Source: Bacteroidales bacterium (lineage in GTDB: Bacteria > Bacteroidota > Bacteroidia > Bacteroidales > UBA932). Taken from it: 38,243 bases of DNA. Each line of letters opens with the position of its first letter. Position 1 is the first letter of the stretch. The notes under the pieces are model-generated. The model made no database searches. It worked only from the letters and a program-made list of their open reading frames with translations, and was not told the origin of the DNA. Below are positions 18,210 through 26,014 of the stretch, piece by piece. The stretch spans positions 1 to 38,243 of the forward strand of contig JALCSU010000021.1 in NCBI GenBank assembly GCA_022653735.1, given 5' to 3'. A program made the position numbers and the translations under genes.

Positions 18210-19469
18210 ATGAAGGCTATCAAAATTTTATCATCTCTCGCATCTGCGGCGTTGGTCTTGTCCCTCACCGCATGCGGAGGCAGTGGTGGCGATAAAGAGA
18301 CTCCAAGCGTAAGGGTGTCTCCTTCTTCGCTGACATTTAGTGATGCTGGTGGTTCCCAGACCGTGTCTGTGACTGCCAACGTTGATTGGAGTGCTTCCAG
18401 TAGCGATTCCTGGGTTACTGTGTCTCCTGCTACAGGGAAATCTTCCGGCACTGCGCAGCAACTCAGCGTTACCGTCGGCAAGAACTCTTCTCTTGACCGT
18501 AATGCTACCATCACGGTCAAATCAATCGATGGGACATTAAGTGGGACCGTCGCTGTTACTCAGACAGCTTACATGCCGACCGAAATCAATGACATTACCG
18601 CAAAGAATGCTGCTGCGGTCAGCAATCCTTACAAGTATCAGAAATACAGGCTCTCAGGAACAGTCAAGGGGCTTCAGGGGAACGGGTCTTTCAATCTGAT
18701 TGATGATTCTGGTTCGCTTCCTGTGGCTGGCCTGAATGCTTCTGACGCTGGCTACGGCAAGCAAGGAGGAGCTTTAAGCAATGTCAAGGAACGCGATAAC
18801 GTTACTGTCGTGGGCTATCTGGAGCAGGTTGGCGGCAAGATGACTCTTGTTTACGCCTATCTCGAGAAAGTCGACTCTTATGTAGAGCCTGATCCTTCTA
18901 CGGCTGCCACGAAGAACTTCCCTTACACGGTGGACTACACTGCTGCAGACGGAGGTGTCGTCATCAACAACCCAGCGTTCCCTCTAGTCTTCGATGCTAT
19001 CTGGACTCGCTCCAGCTCTACCGGCTGGCAAGCTTCCGGCTACACGGACGGCACAAGCTACACGACTGAGTCTTGGCTCTACACCGAGAAAGTGAATCTC
19101 TCCGGTGCCAAGAAGCCTATCCTCGTATTCGACCACATCGTGAGGAATTTCAATGACATCGAGACTGCGAAGGATCAGACCTCTGTCTGGATCAGCGTGG
19201 ATGGCGGCAAATTCCATAAACTCGCCGTTTCATTCTCCTACCCTGACGAGCAAGGATCTTCCGTCATGACTTCCGAGAACGTCGGCCTTTCTTCCTACAT
19301 CGGAAAGACCGTCCAGTTCGGATTCAAGTATGTCAGCGACCAGGCGAAAGAGGCTGGCACGTGGTGCATACTCAAGGTTCAGGCCATCGAGGATGAGGAG
19401 CCGGAGCAGCCTGGAGATTCCGGCGGAGCAGAGGATTACGACAAACCTGGCTGGGACTGGAATAATTAA
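18210..19469 (+). CDS. BACON/OB-fold/choice-of-anchor-J-like surface lipoprotein
   Basis: The protein has 419 residues with lipobox LTAC (Cys22). Residues about 33-120 form a BACON domain (VRVSPSSLTFSDAGGSQTVSV, DSWVTVSPATG, TVAVTQTA). Residues about 125-235 form an OB-fold-like unit (YRLSGTVKGLQGNGSFNLID, RDNVTVVGYLEQVGGKMTLV). Residues about 245-395 form a choice-of-anchor-J-like jelly roll (WQASGY, TESWLYTEKVNLSGAKKPILVFDH, VWISVDGGKF, GFKYVSDQAKEAGTWCI). The tail is Gly/Asp-rich and ends DKPGWDWNN. BACON domains are proposed to bind mucin or other carbohydrate; the OB and anchor-J parts suggest a binding, not catalytic, role. It follows the phosphoesterase by 34 bp. A longer relative with repeated OB and BACON units is the lipoprotein at 1-1785, next to the Oar-like receptor. 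Confidence 0.87.
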   Translation: MKAIKILSSLASAALVLSLTACGGSGGDKETPSVRVSPSSLTFSDAGGSQTVSVTANVDWSASSSDSWVTVSPATGKSSGTAQQLSVTVGKNSSLDRNATITVKSIDGTLSGTVAVTQTAYMPTEINDITAKNAAAVSNPYKYQKYRLSGTVKGLQGNGSFNLIDDSGSLPVAGLNASDAGYGKQGGALSNVKERDNVTVVGYLEQVGGKMTLVYAYLEKVDSYVEPDPSTAATKNFPYTVDYTAADGGVVINNPAFPLVFDAIWTRSSSTGWQASGYTDGTSYTTESWLYTEKVNLSGAKKPILVFDHIVRNFNDIETAKDQTSVWISVDGGKFHKLAVSFSYPDEQGSSVMTSENVGLSSYIGKTVQFGFKYVSDQAKEAGTWCILKVQAIEDEEPEQPGDSGGAEDYDKPGWDWNN

Positions 19470-19472
19470 ACT

Positions 19473-19489
19473 AAGGAGGAATGAATATG
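19473..19489 (+). promoter_or_regulatory. Strong Shine-Dalgarno that selects the second ATG of the GLUG-protein gene
   Basis: AAGGAGGA occupies 19473-19480. The first in-frame ATG (19481) begins one base after AGGAGG, too close for the ribosome. The second ATG (19487) is seven bases after it, near the optimum. Canonical Shine-Dalgarno sites are uncommon in Bacteroidota, so this and the site at 22238 suggest strong expression of these two lipoproteins. Confidence 0.7.
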
Positions 19490-22234
19490 AAAAAGAATAT
19501 ATGCATTCTAGCTTTTGCCGCGATTGCCATGACATTCTCGGCATGCGTGAAAGAGGATATTTTAGATGCTCCTCAAAGACCAGTAGGGGAGGAAAGGACA
19601 TTCACCGTGTCTTTCGAAGGCAGCGATGATCAAGACACCAGGACAGAGATTACCAAGCAGGGTAAGACAGTCTGGATGACCGGCGATCAGCTTGTCGTGA
19701 CCAACGGAACCGATGCCGACACCGTAACGGTGCCAGCCTCTGCCAACGGGCAGAAATATTTCGACTTCTCGACCACTGTCACTGGCACGATTTACGTCGT
19801 TTATCCGGCCAGTGCCTATGAGAAGATGACTTCTGACAAGAAGTTCGTGCTCAACGTACCTCGCATTCAGGATGGCACGTTCGGCAGCGCCAACATCGCA
19901 GTCGCAGTGGCATCCGACAGGAAAGTGAAGATGCGCAACGTGACTTCTGTCCTGAAGTTCAGGGTGCCGTCTTCCGTGGATACTCCGATCAAGGTCGTTT
20001 CCATCAATTCAGTGGGCAACAACGTCGCAGGAACATTCTCCGTGGACATGGCTTCCGGCAATCCTGTGGTAGCCACTCCTGACACGCTGAACATAAATGA
20101 CACTACAAAGCTTGCGACTTCCTATTCAGGAGACGTGGTCGTGAAAGTTGACGGCGTTGCCGGAAGCAACTTCTACGCTACCGTAATTCCTGGCACCTAC
20201 ACGAAGGGCTTCTCGATGACTGCCGTCACCCTTGACCTGGACCATGCGTCCGAGAGCAAGACCACGGTTTCCGACAAGGCGCTCGGCGTGAACGAACTCT
20301 TCGATCTCGGAACCATCGGGACGGACCTGAAACCTATGGGCGGCACCGGCACCCAGTCAGACCCTTACGTAATCACCAATTTCCCTGAATATCTCGTATT
20401 CACCTATTATGTGAACGAAGGTAATTCCATGAGGGACAAGTACGTGAAAGTTACCAGCGACATCTCGGGAATCACCACCCCTGTCGGGATCTGGGACGAA
20501 GCTGCCGATGCCGAGGACTATCCTTTCCAAGGCAATTTCGATGGTGGCGGCCACACGTTCACAGTGAATATGAAGCAGGACGGCAAGCTGTCCCTCGGAT
20601 TGTTCTCATACGTCGATGATTCTGCCAGCATCCGCAATGTAAAGGTGGCTGGAACCATCACTACTTCTTACAAGAATACCGGTAGCATTGCTGGAATAGC
20701 ATTCTGCGATAGCGGCGTCACCTTCGACAATTGCTCTTCTTCTGCTACTGTCAAGACCAAGAACAATTCCGGCGGCCTTATTGGCTACACAAGCAATTCC
20801 AACACTTCTGCCGCAACACTCAAGATCACCAACTGCTCATTCTCCGGGAAACTTGAAGGGACCACCAACATCGGTGGCATGGTTGGTCAGGTTAACAGCA
20901 ATTCTGGCAATTATCAGGCACGCACCGAGATAGAGAATTGCGAGAACTCAGGAACGATTGAGGGCGAGCATACTGCTGGCGGAATGGTCGGATATGCGTA
21001 CATGACTGCGATTTTTGGCAGCAAGAACACCGGTGCCGTTACCACCACAAAGGAAGGCGGCGGATTCATGAACTACAAAGGGCAAAATCAGAACACTCAG
21101 GCAGGCTCTGCCGGAATCGTTGGATACATGCAGAACACCACCGTGAGGAATTGTACCAACGAAGGAGCCATCTCCGGAGTTGTGAAGAACGGAGGCATAG
21201 CTGGTTCATCGCAATTCAGCAATGTCTACTCCTGCGTCAACAGGGGGAATGTTGAATCCACCAAGCAGACCGCAGCTGGCATCTTGGGATACAATTTCAT
21301 CCAGGGAAATATCGCAAATTGCCAAAATTACGGGGAGATTAAGGCAAAGACTTATCAGGCGGCCGGCATCCTCGGCTTTGCAGCCACATGGTATCGTAAT
21401 AATTCTACCTACACTATCGCAGTGACAAGATGCACTAATTATGGCAAATGCACAGCAGGCGGCAACGCAGCTGCCGGAATAGTGGGATATACGGAGAACG
21501 AGAATAACGTTCATAAGCTCATTATCGACAGGTGCATCAATGCTAAAGGAGCGGATATCACGGCTCCGACACATTCAGGCGGAATCCTTGGCTGCCAGCA
21601 AGGCTACTATAACTGGTGCCGTACTGATATAAAGAACAGCGAAAACCATGCGACTGTAACCGGTACCGGGAAGAACACATCTATCGGCGGCATCTGCGGA
21701 AGCATGCTCAGACATTCTCAATCGCAGGGCGTTTATATTTGGAATTGCTACAACGATGGCAATGTAGTATATTCTGATTATACTTCTGCCACACCTAGTA
21801 TAGGCGGAATGTTTGGTCAGATGCAGGGCGGCGAAATATGGAACTGCTACAATGGAGGCCGCATCGGAAAGGCAGATGCCACTCTTGCGAAGACAGCGGC
21901 AGACACCACTTATTGCGGTTCTCTCCTCGGAAAAGGCATGCTAAATAGAAATGTGCATGGTTATTATCTTACAGGGACATGCGCTTTGCCTGTGGGCAAG
22001 GCTGGCAAGTACAATAATAACGGTATTCACTCTACGGATGCTTCTGGCAATCTGGCGGAAGTGGTAACTATCAATAGCGTTGGCTATTCAAACCTCGTTG
22101 ATGCTTTGAATGCGGGGATAGGCTCTCAGACTCAATATTACCACTGGGTCGCTGGCCCTAAGTTCGATTATGGAACCCTTACCGACCCAGTTGACGGAGG
22201 CGGCTTCGACATCGGAGACGGAGGCGAAATCTAA
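19487..22234 (+). CDS. Fimbrillin-like lipoprotein with about eleven GLUG repeats
   Basis: The start at 19487 is set by the Shine-Dalgarno spacing (915 residues). Lipobox FSAC (Cys20) is followed by VKED, a surface-export-type tail. Residues about 35-285 are fimbrillin-like (RTFTVSFEGSDDQDTRTEI, VYPASAYEKM, VTSVLKFRVPSS, FYATVIPGTYTKGFSMTAV). From about residue 400 to 780 there are about eleven GLUG-type repeats, each with a small-residue core such as GGLIGY, GGMVGQ, AGIVGY, GGIAGS, AGILGY, AGILGF, GGILGC, GGICGS and GGMFGQ, usually preceded by an NC-containing strand. These should form a long beta-solenoid. The tail is Gly/Asp-rich (GGGFDIGDGGEI). GLUG solenoids are found in bacterial surface proteins and IgA-peptidase-like proteins; adhesion or ligand display is the likely role. 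It lies 11 bp downstream of the BACON gene's stop if the first ATG is counted. Confidence 0.87.
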   Translation: MKKNICILAFAAIAMTFSACVKEDILDAPQRPVGEERTFTVSFEGSDDQDTRTEITKQGKTVWMTGDQLVVTNGTDADTVTVPASANGQKYFDFSTTVTGTIYVVYPASAYEKMTSDKKFVLNVPRIQDGTFGSANIAVAVASDRKVKMRNVTSVLKFRVPSSVDTPIKVVSINSVGNNVAGTFSVDMASGNPVVATPDTLNINDTTKLATSYSGDVVVKVDGVAGSNFYATVIPGTYTKGFSMTAVTLDLDHASESKTTVSDKALGVNELFDLGTIGTDLKPMGGTGTQSDPYVITNFPEYLVFTYYVNEGNSMRDKYVKVTSDISGITTPVGIWDEAADAEDYPFQGNFDGGGHTFTVNMKQDGKLSLGLFSYVDDSASIRNVKVAGTITTSYKNTGSIAGIAFCDSGVTFDNCSSSATVKTKNNSGGLIGYTSNSNTSAATLKITNCSFSGKLEGTTNIGGMVGQVNSNSGNYQARTEIENCENSGTIEGEHTAGGMVGYAYMTAIFGSKNTGAVTTTKEGGGFMNYKGQNQNTQAGSAGIVGYMQNTTVRNCTNEGAISGVVKNGGIAGSSQFSNVYSCVNRGNVESTKQTAAGILGYNFIQGNIANCQNYGEIKAKTYQAAGILGFAATWYRNNSTYTIAVTRCTNYGKCTAGGNAAAGIVGYTENENNVHKLIIDRCINAKGADITAPTHSGGILGCQQGYYNWCRTDIKNSENHATVTGTGKNTSIGGICGSMLRHSQSQGVYIWNCYNDGNVVYSDYTSATPSIGGMFGQMQGGEIWNCYNGGRIGKADATLAKTAADTTYCGSLLGKGMLNRNVHGYYLTGTCALPVGKAGKYNNNGIHSTDASGNLAEVVTINSVGYSNLVDALNAGIGSQTQYYHWVAGPKFDYGTLTDPVDGGGFDIGDGGEI

Positions 22235-22237
22235 TAT

Positions 22238-22254
22238 AGGAGGAAATGAATATG
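22238..22254 (+). promoter_or_regulatory. Strong Shine-Dalgarno that selects the second ATG of the last operon gene
   Basis: AGGAGG at 22238-22243 is only two bases from the ATG at 22246 but eight bases from the in-frame ATG at 22252, which therefore is the better start. The site and the following 20 bases closely repeat the arrangement at 19473. Confidence 0.65.
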
Positions 22255-23928
22255 AAAAAGAATATATTTTCATTCTTAGCTCTCGCTCTTGTATTTGCGG
22301 GATGCACCAAGGAAGCCAACGAAGAAGTAGTGGCCCCTTCAAATGATGAAGGAGTCAAGCTTGTCGTTGAGGCAACTATCGGCGGTCCTGAGACTAGGAT
22401 GTCTTACACGGAGGATGGCAATGGGTTCAAAGCTAAATTCTACGGCAATGAGACCATGCAGGTCTATTTCCTTGACTCCAAGGATTCCGTGTCTTCAAAG
22501 GTGGCATTGAACATAGATCAGGCTTCGATTTCAGCTGATGGCAGCTCTGCAAAGTTCGAGGCAATTCAAGGAGTCAATATCCCGGATGACGCTGTGAAGG
22601 TTGTTTCCTTCATCAGCAACCCGGGCGTTGCTTTCGATGCCAAGAAGGTTACTGTGGATCTTTCTGAGCAGAAAGATATGAATGAGGCGAATAACCGTCA
22701 TGTCATCTTGGGTTCGGCAAACGCATCGGAAATCAAGACCGAAACGGGCACGGCGCTTGTCAAGATTGCATATTCCTACAAGACTTCCGTTCTTCGCTTC
22801 AAGCTTAAGCTTGGCGATGGCGTGGATGCCAAAGTGGGCACTGAGATAAAGCTGTTCAGCGTGGACAATACTATTCACAACAAGCTGGAACTCGTAGGCG
22901 GAGAACTTGCTTCCACGAGCGAGACCGGTGACATCGTCTTCAAGACAACGGCTGTAGACACAAGCACCCATGTCCTTACCGGCTATGCGACCATCTGGGC
23001 GGCTGACGCTCTGAAGAATGCTAAGCTCACCGCAACTTACGGCGATGACACTTACGGTGTAGATCTCAACCCTTCAAAGGAAACGCTTGAAGCAGGCAAG
23101 GCTTACACCATCACGAGGACGCTGACCGTGAATCCTAAGCCTGTCACCGTCATGAAGAATGACGAGGCTGGTTCTATGAATTTCGCTTATTCTGGCGGCG
23201 AGGATGTCACGAACGATTGGCTGAGCTGCAAGAGCGGAGTAGTCTCCTGGACGGCAAACACTACCGGAGCTCCAAGGCAAGCCACGCTCAACTTCAAGAA
23301 CGGCGCTCTCTGCACCGTCACCCAGGTTGCCCCAGCCGACTTCAAGGGCAGCTACACATTCTACAACTACTCCTTCAAGAGTTCAGGTGTCAGCGACACT
23401 AAAGTTGTAAACCAGAACAACAGACAGCATGAGACTACTGTTGAGTTTAAGGCTGTTGAGAATCCGACGACCGTAAACGGACACGTTCACAATCTTGATC
23501 TCGTAGGTCTTTATCTGGATTTCGCTGTCCCGGCATCTTTCGAGATTGTCGATGACACTCCAGTGATCTACACCTATCTGTCTCTTGACTATCAGAAGGT
23601 AAGCAACGGTACAGAGGTGGCCTGCATCCCTGAGCTCACGAACACCACAAGCTACGGCACAGGCTACTTTGCCCCGCTTAAGTTCGGTGTCAACGACTGT
23701 AACTATGCTTGGATTGCTTGGGGAGTTGACGATCTCTTAGGAACTCCTAAGTTCGGCCTTGGCACTGGCGCTCAGAGACTTGTTTCCGAGGGTATGTACT
23801 GCTGCGGTTTTTCATTCGTAGTCAATGGCTACAAGGAAGGCAGCTACACCACCATCTACCAGTTCAACTACAACAACAAGTGGGTATATGACGGAACCGC
23901 AGGTGCCGGATATTTCGCTAAGAAATAA
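22252..23928 (+). CDS. Fimbrillin-like lipoprotein sharing its C-terminal module with the metallophosphoesterase
   Basis: The protein has 558 residues from the preferred ATG at 22252. Lipobox FAGC (Cys18) is followed by TKEANEE. Residues about 30-295 have the fimbrillin-like pattern (KLVVEATIGGPETRMSYTEDG, ADGSSAKFEAIQG, SVLRFKLKLG, TGYATIWAAD, LEAGKAYTITRTLTVN). From about 310 to the end is a module (WLSCKSGVVSWTANTTGAPRQ, CTVTQVAPADFKGSYTFYNY, LDLVGLYLDFAV, YAWIAWGVDDLLGTPKF) whose counterpart lies at the C-terminus of the metallophosphoesterase (LLSWTANTTGKPRKA, SITQIGPSDFNGNWTFTAK, ISGLYGNA). It is the last gene of the SusCD operon and is followed after 28 bp by an intrinsic terminator. 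No enzyme motif is visible. It is likely a surface binding protein or minor pilus-like subunit. Confidence 0.83.
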   Translation: MKKNIFSFLALALVFAGCTKEANEEVVAPSNDEGVKLVVEATIGGPETRMSYTEDGNGFKAKFYGNETMQVYFLDSKDSVSSKVALNIDQASISADGSSAKFEAIQGVNIPDDAVKVVSFISNPGVAFDAKKVTVDLSEQKDMNEANNRHVILGSANASEIKTETGTALVKIAYSYKTSVLRFKLKLGDGVDAKVGTEIKLFSVDNTIHNKLELVGGELASTSETGDIVFKTTAVDTSTHVLTGYATIWAADALKNAKLTATYGDDTYGVDLNPSKETLEAGKAYTITRTLTVNPKPVTVMKNDEAGSMNFAYSGGEDVTNDWLSCKSGVVSWTANTTGAPRQATLNFKNGALCTVTQVAPADFKGSYTFYNYSFKSSGVSDTKVVNQNNRQHETTVEFKAVENPTTVNGHVHNLDLVGLYLDFAVPASFEIVDDTPVIYTYLSLDYQKVSNGTEVACIPELTNTTSYGTGYFAPLKFGVNDCNYAWIAWGVDDLLGTPKFGLGTGAQRLVSEGMYCCGFSFVVNGYKEGSYTTIYQFNYNNKWVYDGTAGAGYFAKK

Positions 23929-23956
23929 CCACTTGAAATAAAACAGTACTCAATCA

Positions 23957-23992
23957 GGGCAGGTTCGGCATTTGACCTGCCCTTTTGTTTTT
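23957..23992 (+). terminator. Intrinsic terminator of the SusCD operon
   Basis: GGGCAGGT (23957-23964) pairs perfectly with ACCTGCCC (23975-23982) around a 10-nt loop and is followed by TTTTGTTTTT (23983-23992). It lies 28 bp after the stop of the last operon gene and before the convergent rnhB. On the minus strand the stem lacks a T-run, so it is a one-way terminator. Confidence 0.9.
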
Positions 23993-24010
23993 CAACCGCC
24001 CTTCGTGGCA

Positions 24011-24631
24011 CTAGAATAGCGTAGGCTCCAGTTCTTTCGGATGGAAAGATCTCCGATGGTAAGGAGTCAGTCCAAATTTCTTAATCGCCTGAATATGTTC
24101 TTTCGTGGGATAGCCCATATTCCTGTCCCACCCATATTCAGGATATTCTTTTGCAAGTTCCCTCATCAGCTCGTCCCTATGGGTCTTCGCCAGAACAGAA
24201 GCCGCAGCTATTGATGAATACGTCGCATCACCGTGCACCACGGTGACATATTCATTGAACCCATATCCCTCGAATGGCCTGAAACGGTTGCCGTCGATGA
24301 GCAGGAAATCCGGCCTCGGCGACAATTTGAGCACGGCTCGCTGCATTCCGGTGACCGACGCCCACAGTATGTTCAGCTCATCTATTTCTTCTGCGCCGAC
24401 TGCCTCCACAGCCCATGCGATGGCCTCATTTTCAATGACCGGCCTCAAGCAGTCCCGCTCTTTCTCGCTCATTTGCTTCGAGTCGTTCAGGAGAGGATGA
24501 TGAAAATCCTGCGGCAGAATCACAGCAGCTGCGAAGACAGGACCAGCCAAAGGCCCCCTTCCGGCCTCATCGCAGCCAGCTTCCAAACGCCCCTCCTTCA
24601 TGAACGGCAGCAGATGTATTTCTTTTGACAT
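24011..24631 (-). CDS. rnhB: Ribonuclease HII
   Basis: The ATG at 24631 is used; an upstream extension would start at a TTG (24640). The protein has about 206 residues, the family's usual length. RNase HII removes ribonucleotides and RNA primers from RNA/DNA hybrids in the cytoplasm. The active-site motif [12 protein letters not shown] lies at the N-terminus (Asp21-Glu22 in this numbering), LLIDGN gives the third acidic residue, and [21 protein letters not shown] supplies the fourth. The N-terminus reaches the motif after about 20 residues, as in other members. The gene is last in a minus-strand run, 30 bp from the second transporter, and convergent with the SusCD operon. Confidence 0.96.
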   Translation of the reverse strand: MSKEIHLLPFMKEGRLEAGCDEAGRGPLAGPVFAAAVILPQDFHHPLLNDSKQMSEKERDCLRPVIENEAIAWAVEAVGAEEIDELNILWASVTGMQRAVLKLSPRPDFLLIDGNRFRPFEGYGFNEYVTVVHGDATYSSIAAASVLAKTHRDELMRELAKEYPEYGWDRNMGYPTKEHIQAIKKFGLTPYHRRSFHPKELEPTLF

Positions 24632-24637
24632 ATTGTT

Positions 24638-24645
24638 CAAAGATA
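24638..24645 (-). promoter_or_regulatory. Candidate -7 element just upstream of rnhB
   Basis: The minus strand reads TATCTTTG, a full TAnnTTTG match, ending 6 nt before the rnhB ATG. Initiation here would give a leaderless or nearly leaderless mRNA. There is no TTTG element 19-21 nt upstream, so chance is a real possibility. Confidence 0.25.
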
Positions 24646-24661
24646 GTCAAAGTTTCCCGTC

Positions 24662-26014
24662 TCATGCTATTATGCCAGTCAGGAATATGAAAGCAATGGT
24701 TATCGGTGCCAGATAGCGGATGATAGAATATATTGCCGGGAATAAGCGGGCATTCGTCTTGAAGCGGCCACCGTTGGTGAGTTCATCCCCAACTTCTGAT
24801 TTTTTCATTTTCCATCCTACGAATATGCAGAATAGAAGGGCTCCGAGCGTCATCAAGAAGTTGGAACAGAGCATGTCGCAGAAACTGAATATGCTGTTTC
24901 CTAACAGCTTCACATTAGAAAGTGGCCCGAACGACAACGAGCAGATGCTCCCAAGCAGAAAGCAGAAAATGAATATTCCCATGGTTGCCTTCACCCTAGT
25001 GACATGCTTTTCCTCAACCAGGTAGGCGACGGCAACCTCCATCATCGAGACTGCCGAAGAAAGGGCGGCCACGATTATGGTGATGAAGAAAAGTATGGCC
25101 GTAACGCCGCTCATGAAGGTGCCCATCTTGGAGAAAATATATGGAAGAGTCTCGAAAATGAGCCCTGGGCCGGAGTTGGGCTCTATGCCTGCCGAAAATA
25201 CCGCCGGCATTATCGCAAATCCGGAAATCATGGCAAAGGCTAGGTCTGCCAGGGCGGTGCCATTGCTGAAAACCAAGATATTCTCGTCCTTGCTGACGTA
25301 GGATGAATATGTCAGTATAGTGCCAACCCCAAGAGACAGCGAAAAGAAGCTCTGCCCTAGAGCCGCCGCAAACGCATCCATAGACAGCCTGGAGAACTCC
25401 GGCTTCAGCATGTATTTTACCCCTTCGCCAGCACCAGGGAGGGTTACCGAATATATCACGATGATTATCATCAAGATGAAAAGGATGGGCATCGTGATTT
25501 TGTTGAAATTCTCTATGCCTTTGTTTACGCCCTTGTACACTATAGCAGCGCAAAGCCCCAGGAATATGGTCATGCAGGCAAGCGGAGCCCATGGGGAAGC
25601 CACGAATTCCGAGAACATCCCTGTGACCTCCTCGGAGCTGCCCGCAGTGAATTGGAAGGCGCAAGATTTAGCCAAATAGCCGATGGACCAACCACCAACT
25701 ACGCTGTAGTAGGATAAAATTATGACTGGCGTTATTATGGTTAGCAGGCCCAGCCACTTCCATTTCGTGCCAGGCGCCAAAGCTTCCATGGCTCCGAATG
25801 TGTTCCTGTGCGTCGCACGCCCGATTACAGATTCTGATAGGAATATGGGCAAGGCCAGCACGAATGAGCAAAAAATGTACAGCAGAATGAAAGCCGAGCC
25901 GCCATACTGCCCAACTATGTAAGGAAAACGCCAGATGTTACCGAGGCCGATGGCAGAGCCTGCCATAGCCATTATTACATTCCTTCTGTTCCTGAAACTC
26001 TCTCTTCCTGCCAT
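24662..26014 (-). CDS. Sodium:neurotransmitter symporter (NSS/SNF) family transporter, second of two
   Basis: The protein has 450 residues with 11-12 hydrophobic segments. TM1 carries the family's unwound sodium- and substrate-binding sequence (GSAIGLGNIWRFPYIVGQYGG, residues about 18-38). TM6 and TM8 regions include LGQSFFSLSLGVGTILTYSSYV and ALSSAVSMMEVAVAYLVEE. Bacterial NSS members such as LeuT, Tyt1 and MhsT import amino acids with sodium across the inner membrane; the substrate here is not determined. Its ATG directly follows the stop of the upstream NSS gene (no gap), so the pair is surely co-transcribed. The two proteins are clear paralogues, aligning throughout, so this is a tandem duplication that has diverged. 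Confidence 0.94.
   Translation of the reverse strand: MAGRESFRNRRNVIMAMAGSAIGLGNIWRFPYIVGQYGGSAFILLYIFCSFVLALPIFLSESVIGRATHRNTFGAMEALAPGTKWKWLGLLTIITPVIILSYYSVVGGWSIGYLAKSCAFQFTAGSSEEVTGMFSEFVASPWAPLACMTIFLGLCAAIVYKGVNKGIENFNKITMPILFILMIIIVIYSVTLPGAGEGVKYMLKPEFSRLSMDAFAAALGQSFFSLSLGVGTILTYSSYVSKDENILVFSNGTALADLAFAMISGFAIMPAVFSAGIEPNSGPGLIFETLPYIFSKMGTFMSGVTAILFFITIIVAALSSAVSMMEVAVAYLVEEKHVTRVKATMGIFIFCFLLGSICSLSFGPLSNVKLLGNSIFSFCDMLCSNFLMTLGALLFCIFVGWKMKKSEVGDELTNGGRFKTNARLFPAIYSIIRYLAPITIAFIFLTGIIA

Noticed and set aside
20690..21830. Possible DNA tandem repeats behind the GLUG repeats
   Set aside because: The repeats are seen at protein level only; the DNA of the units is too diverged to call a nucleotide repeat.
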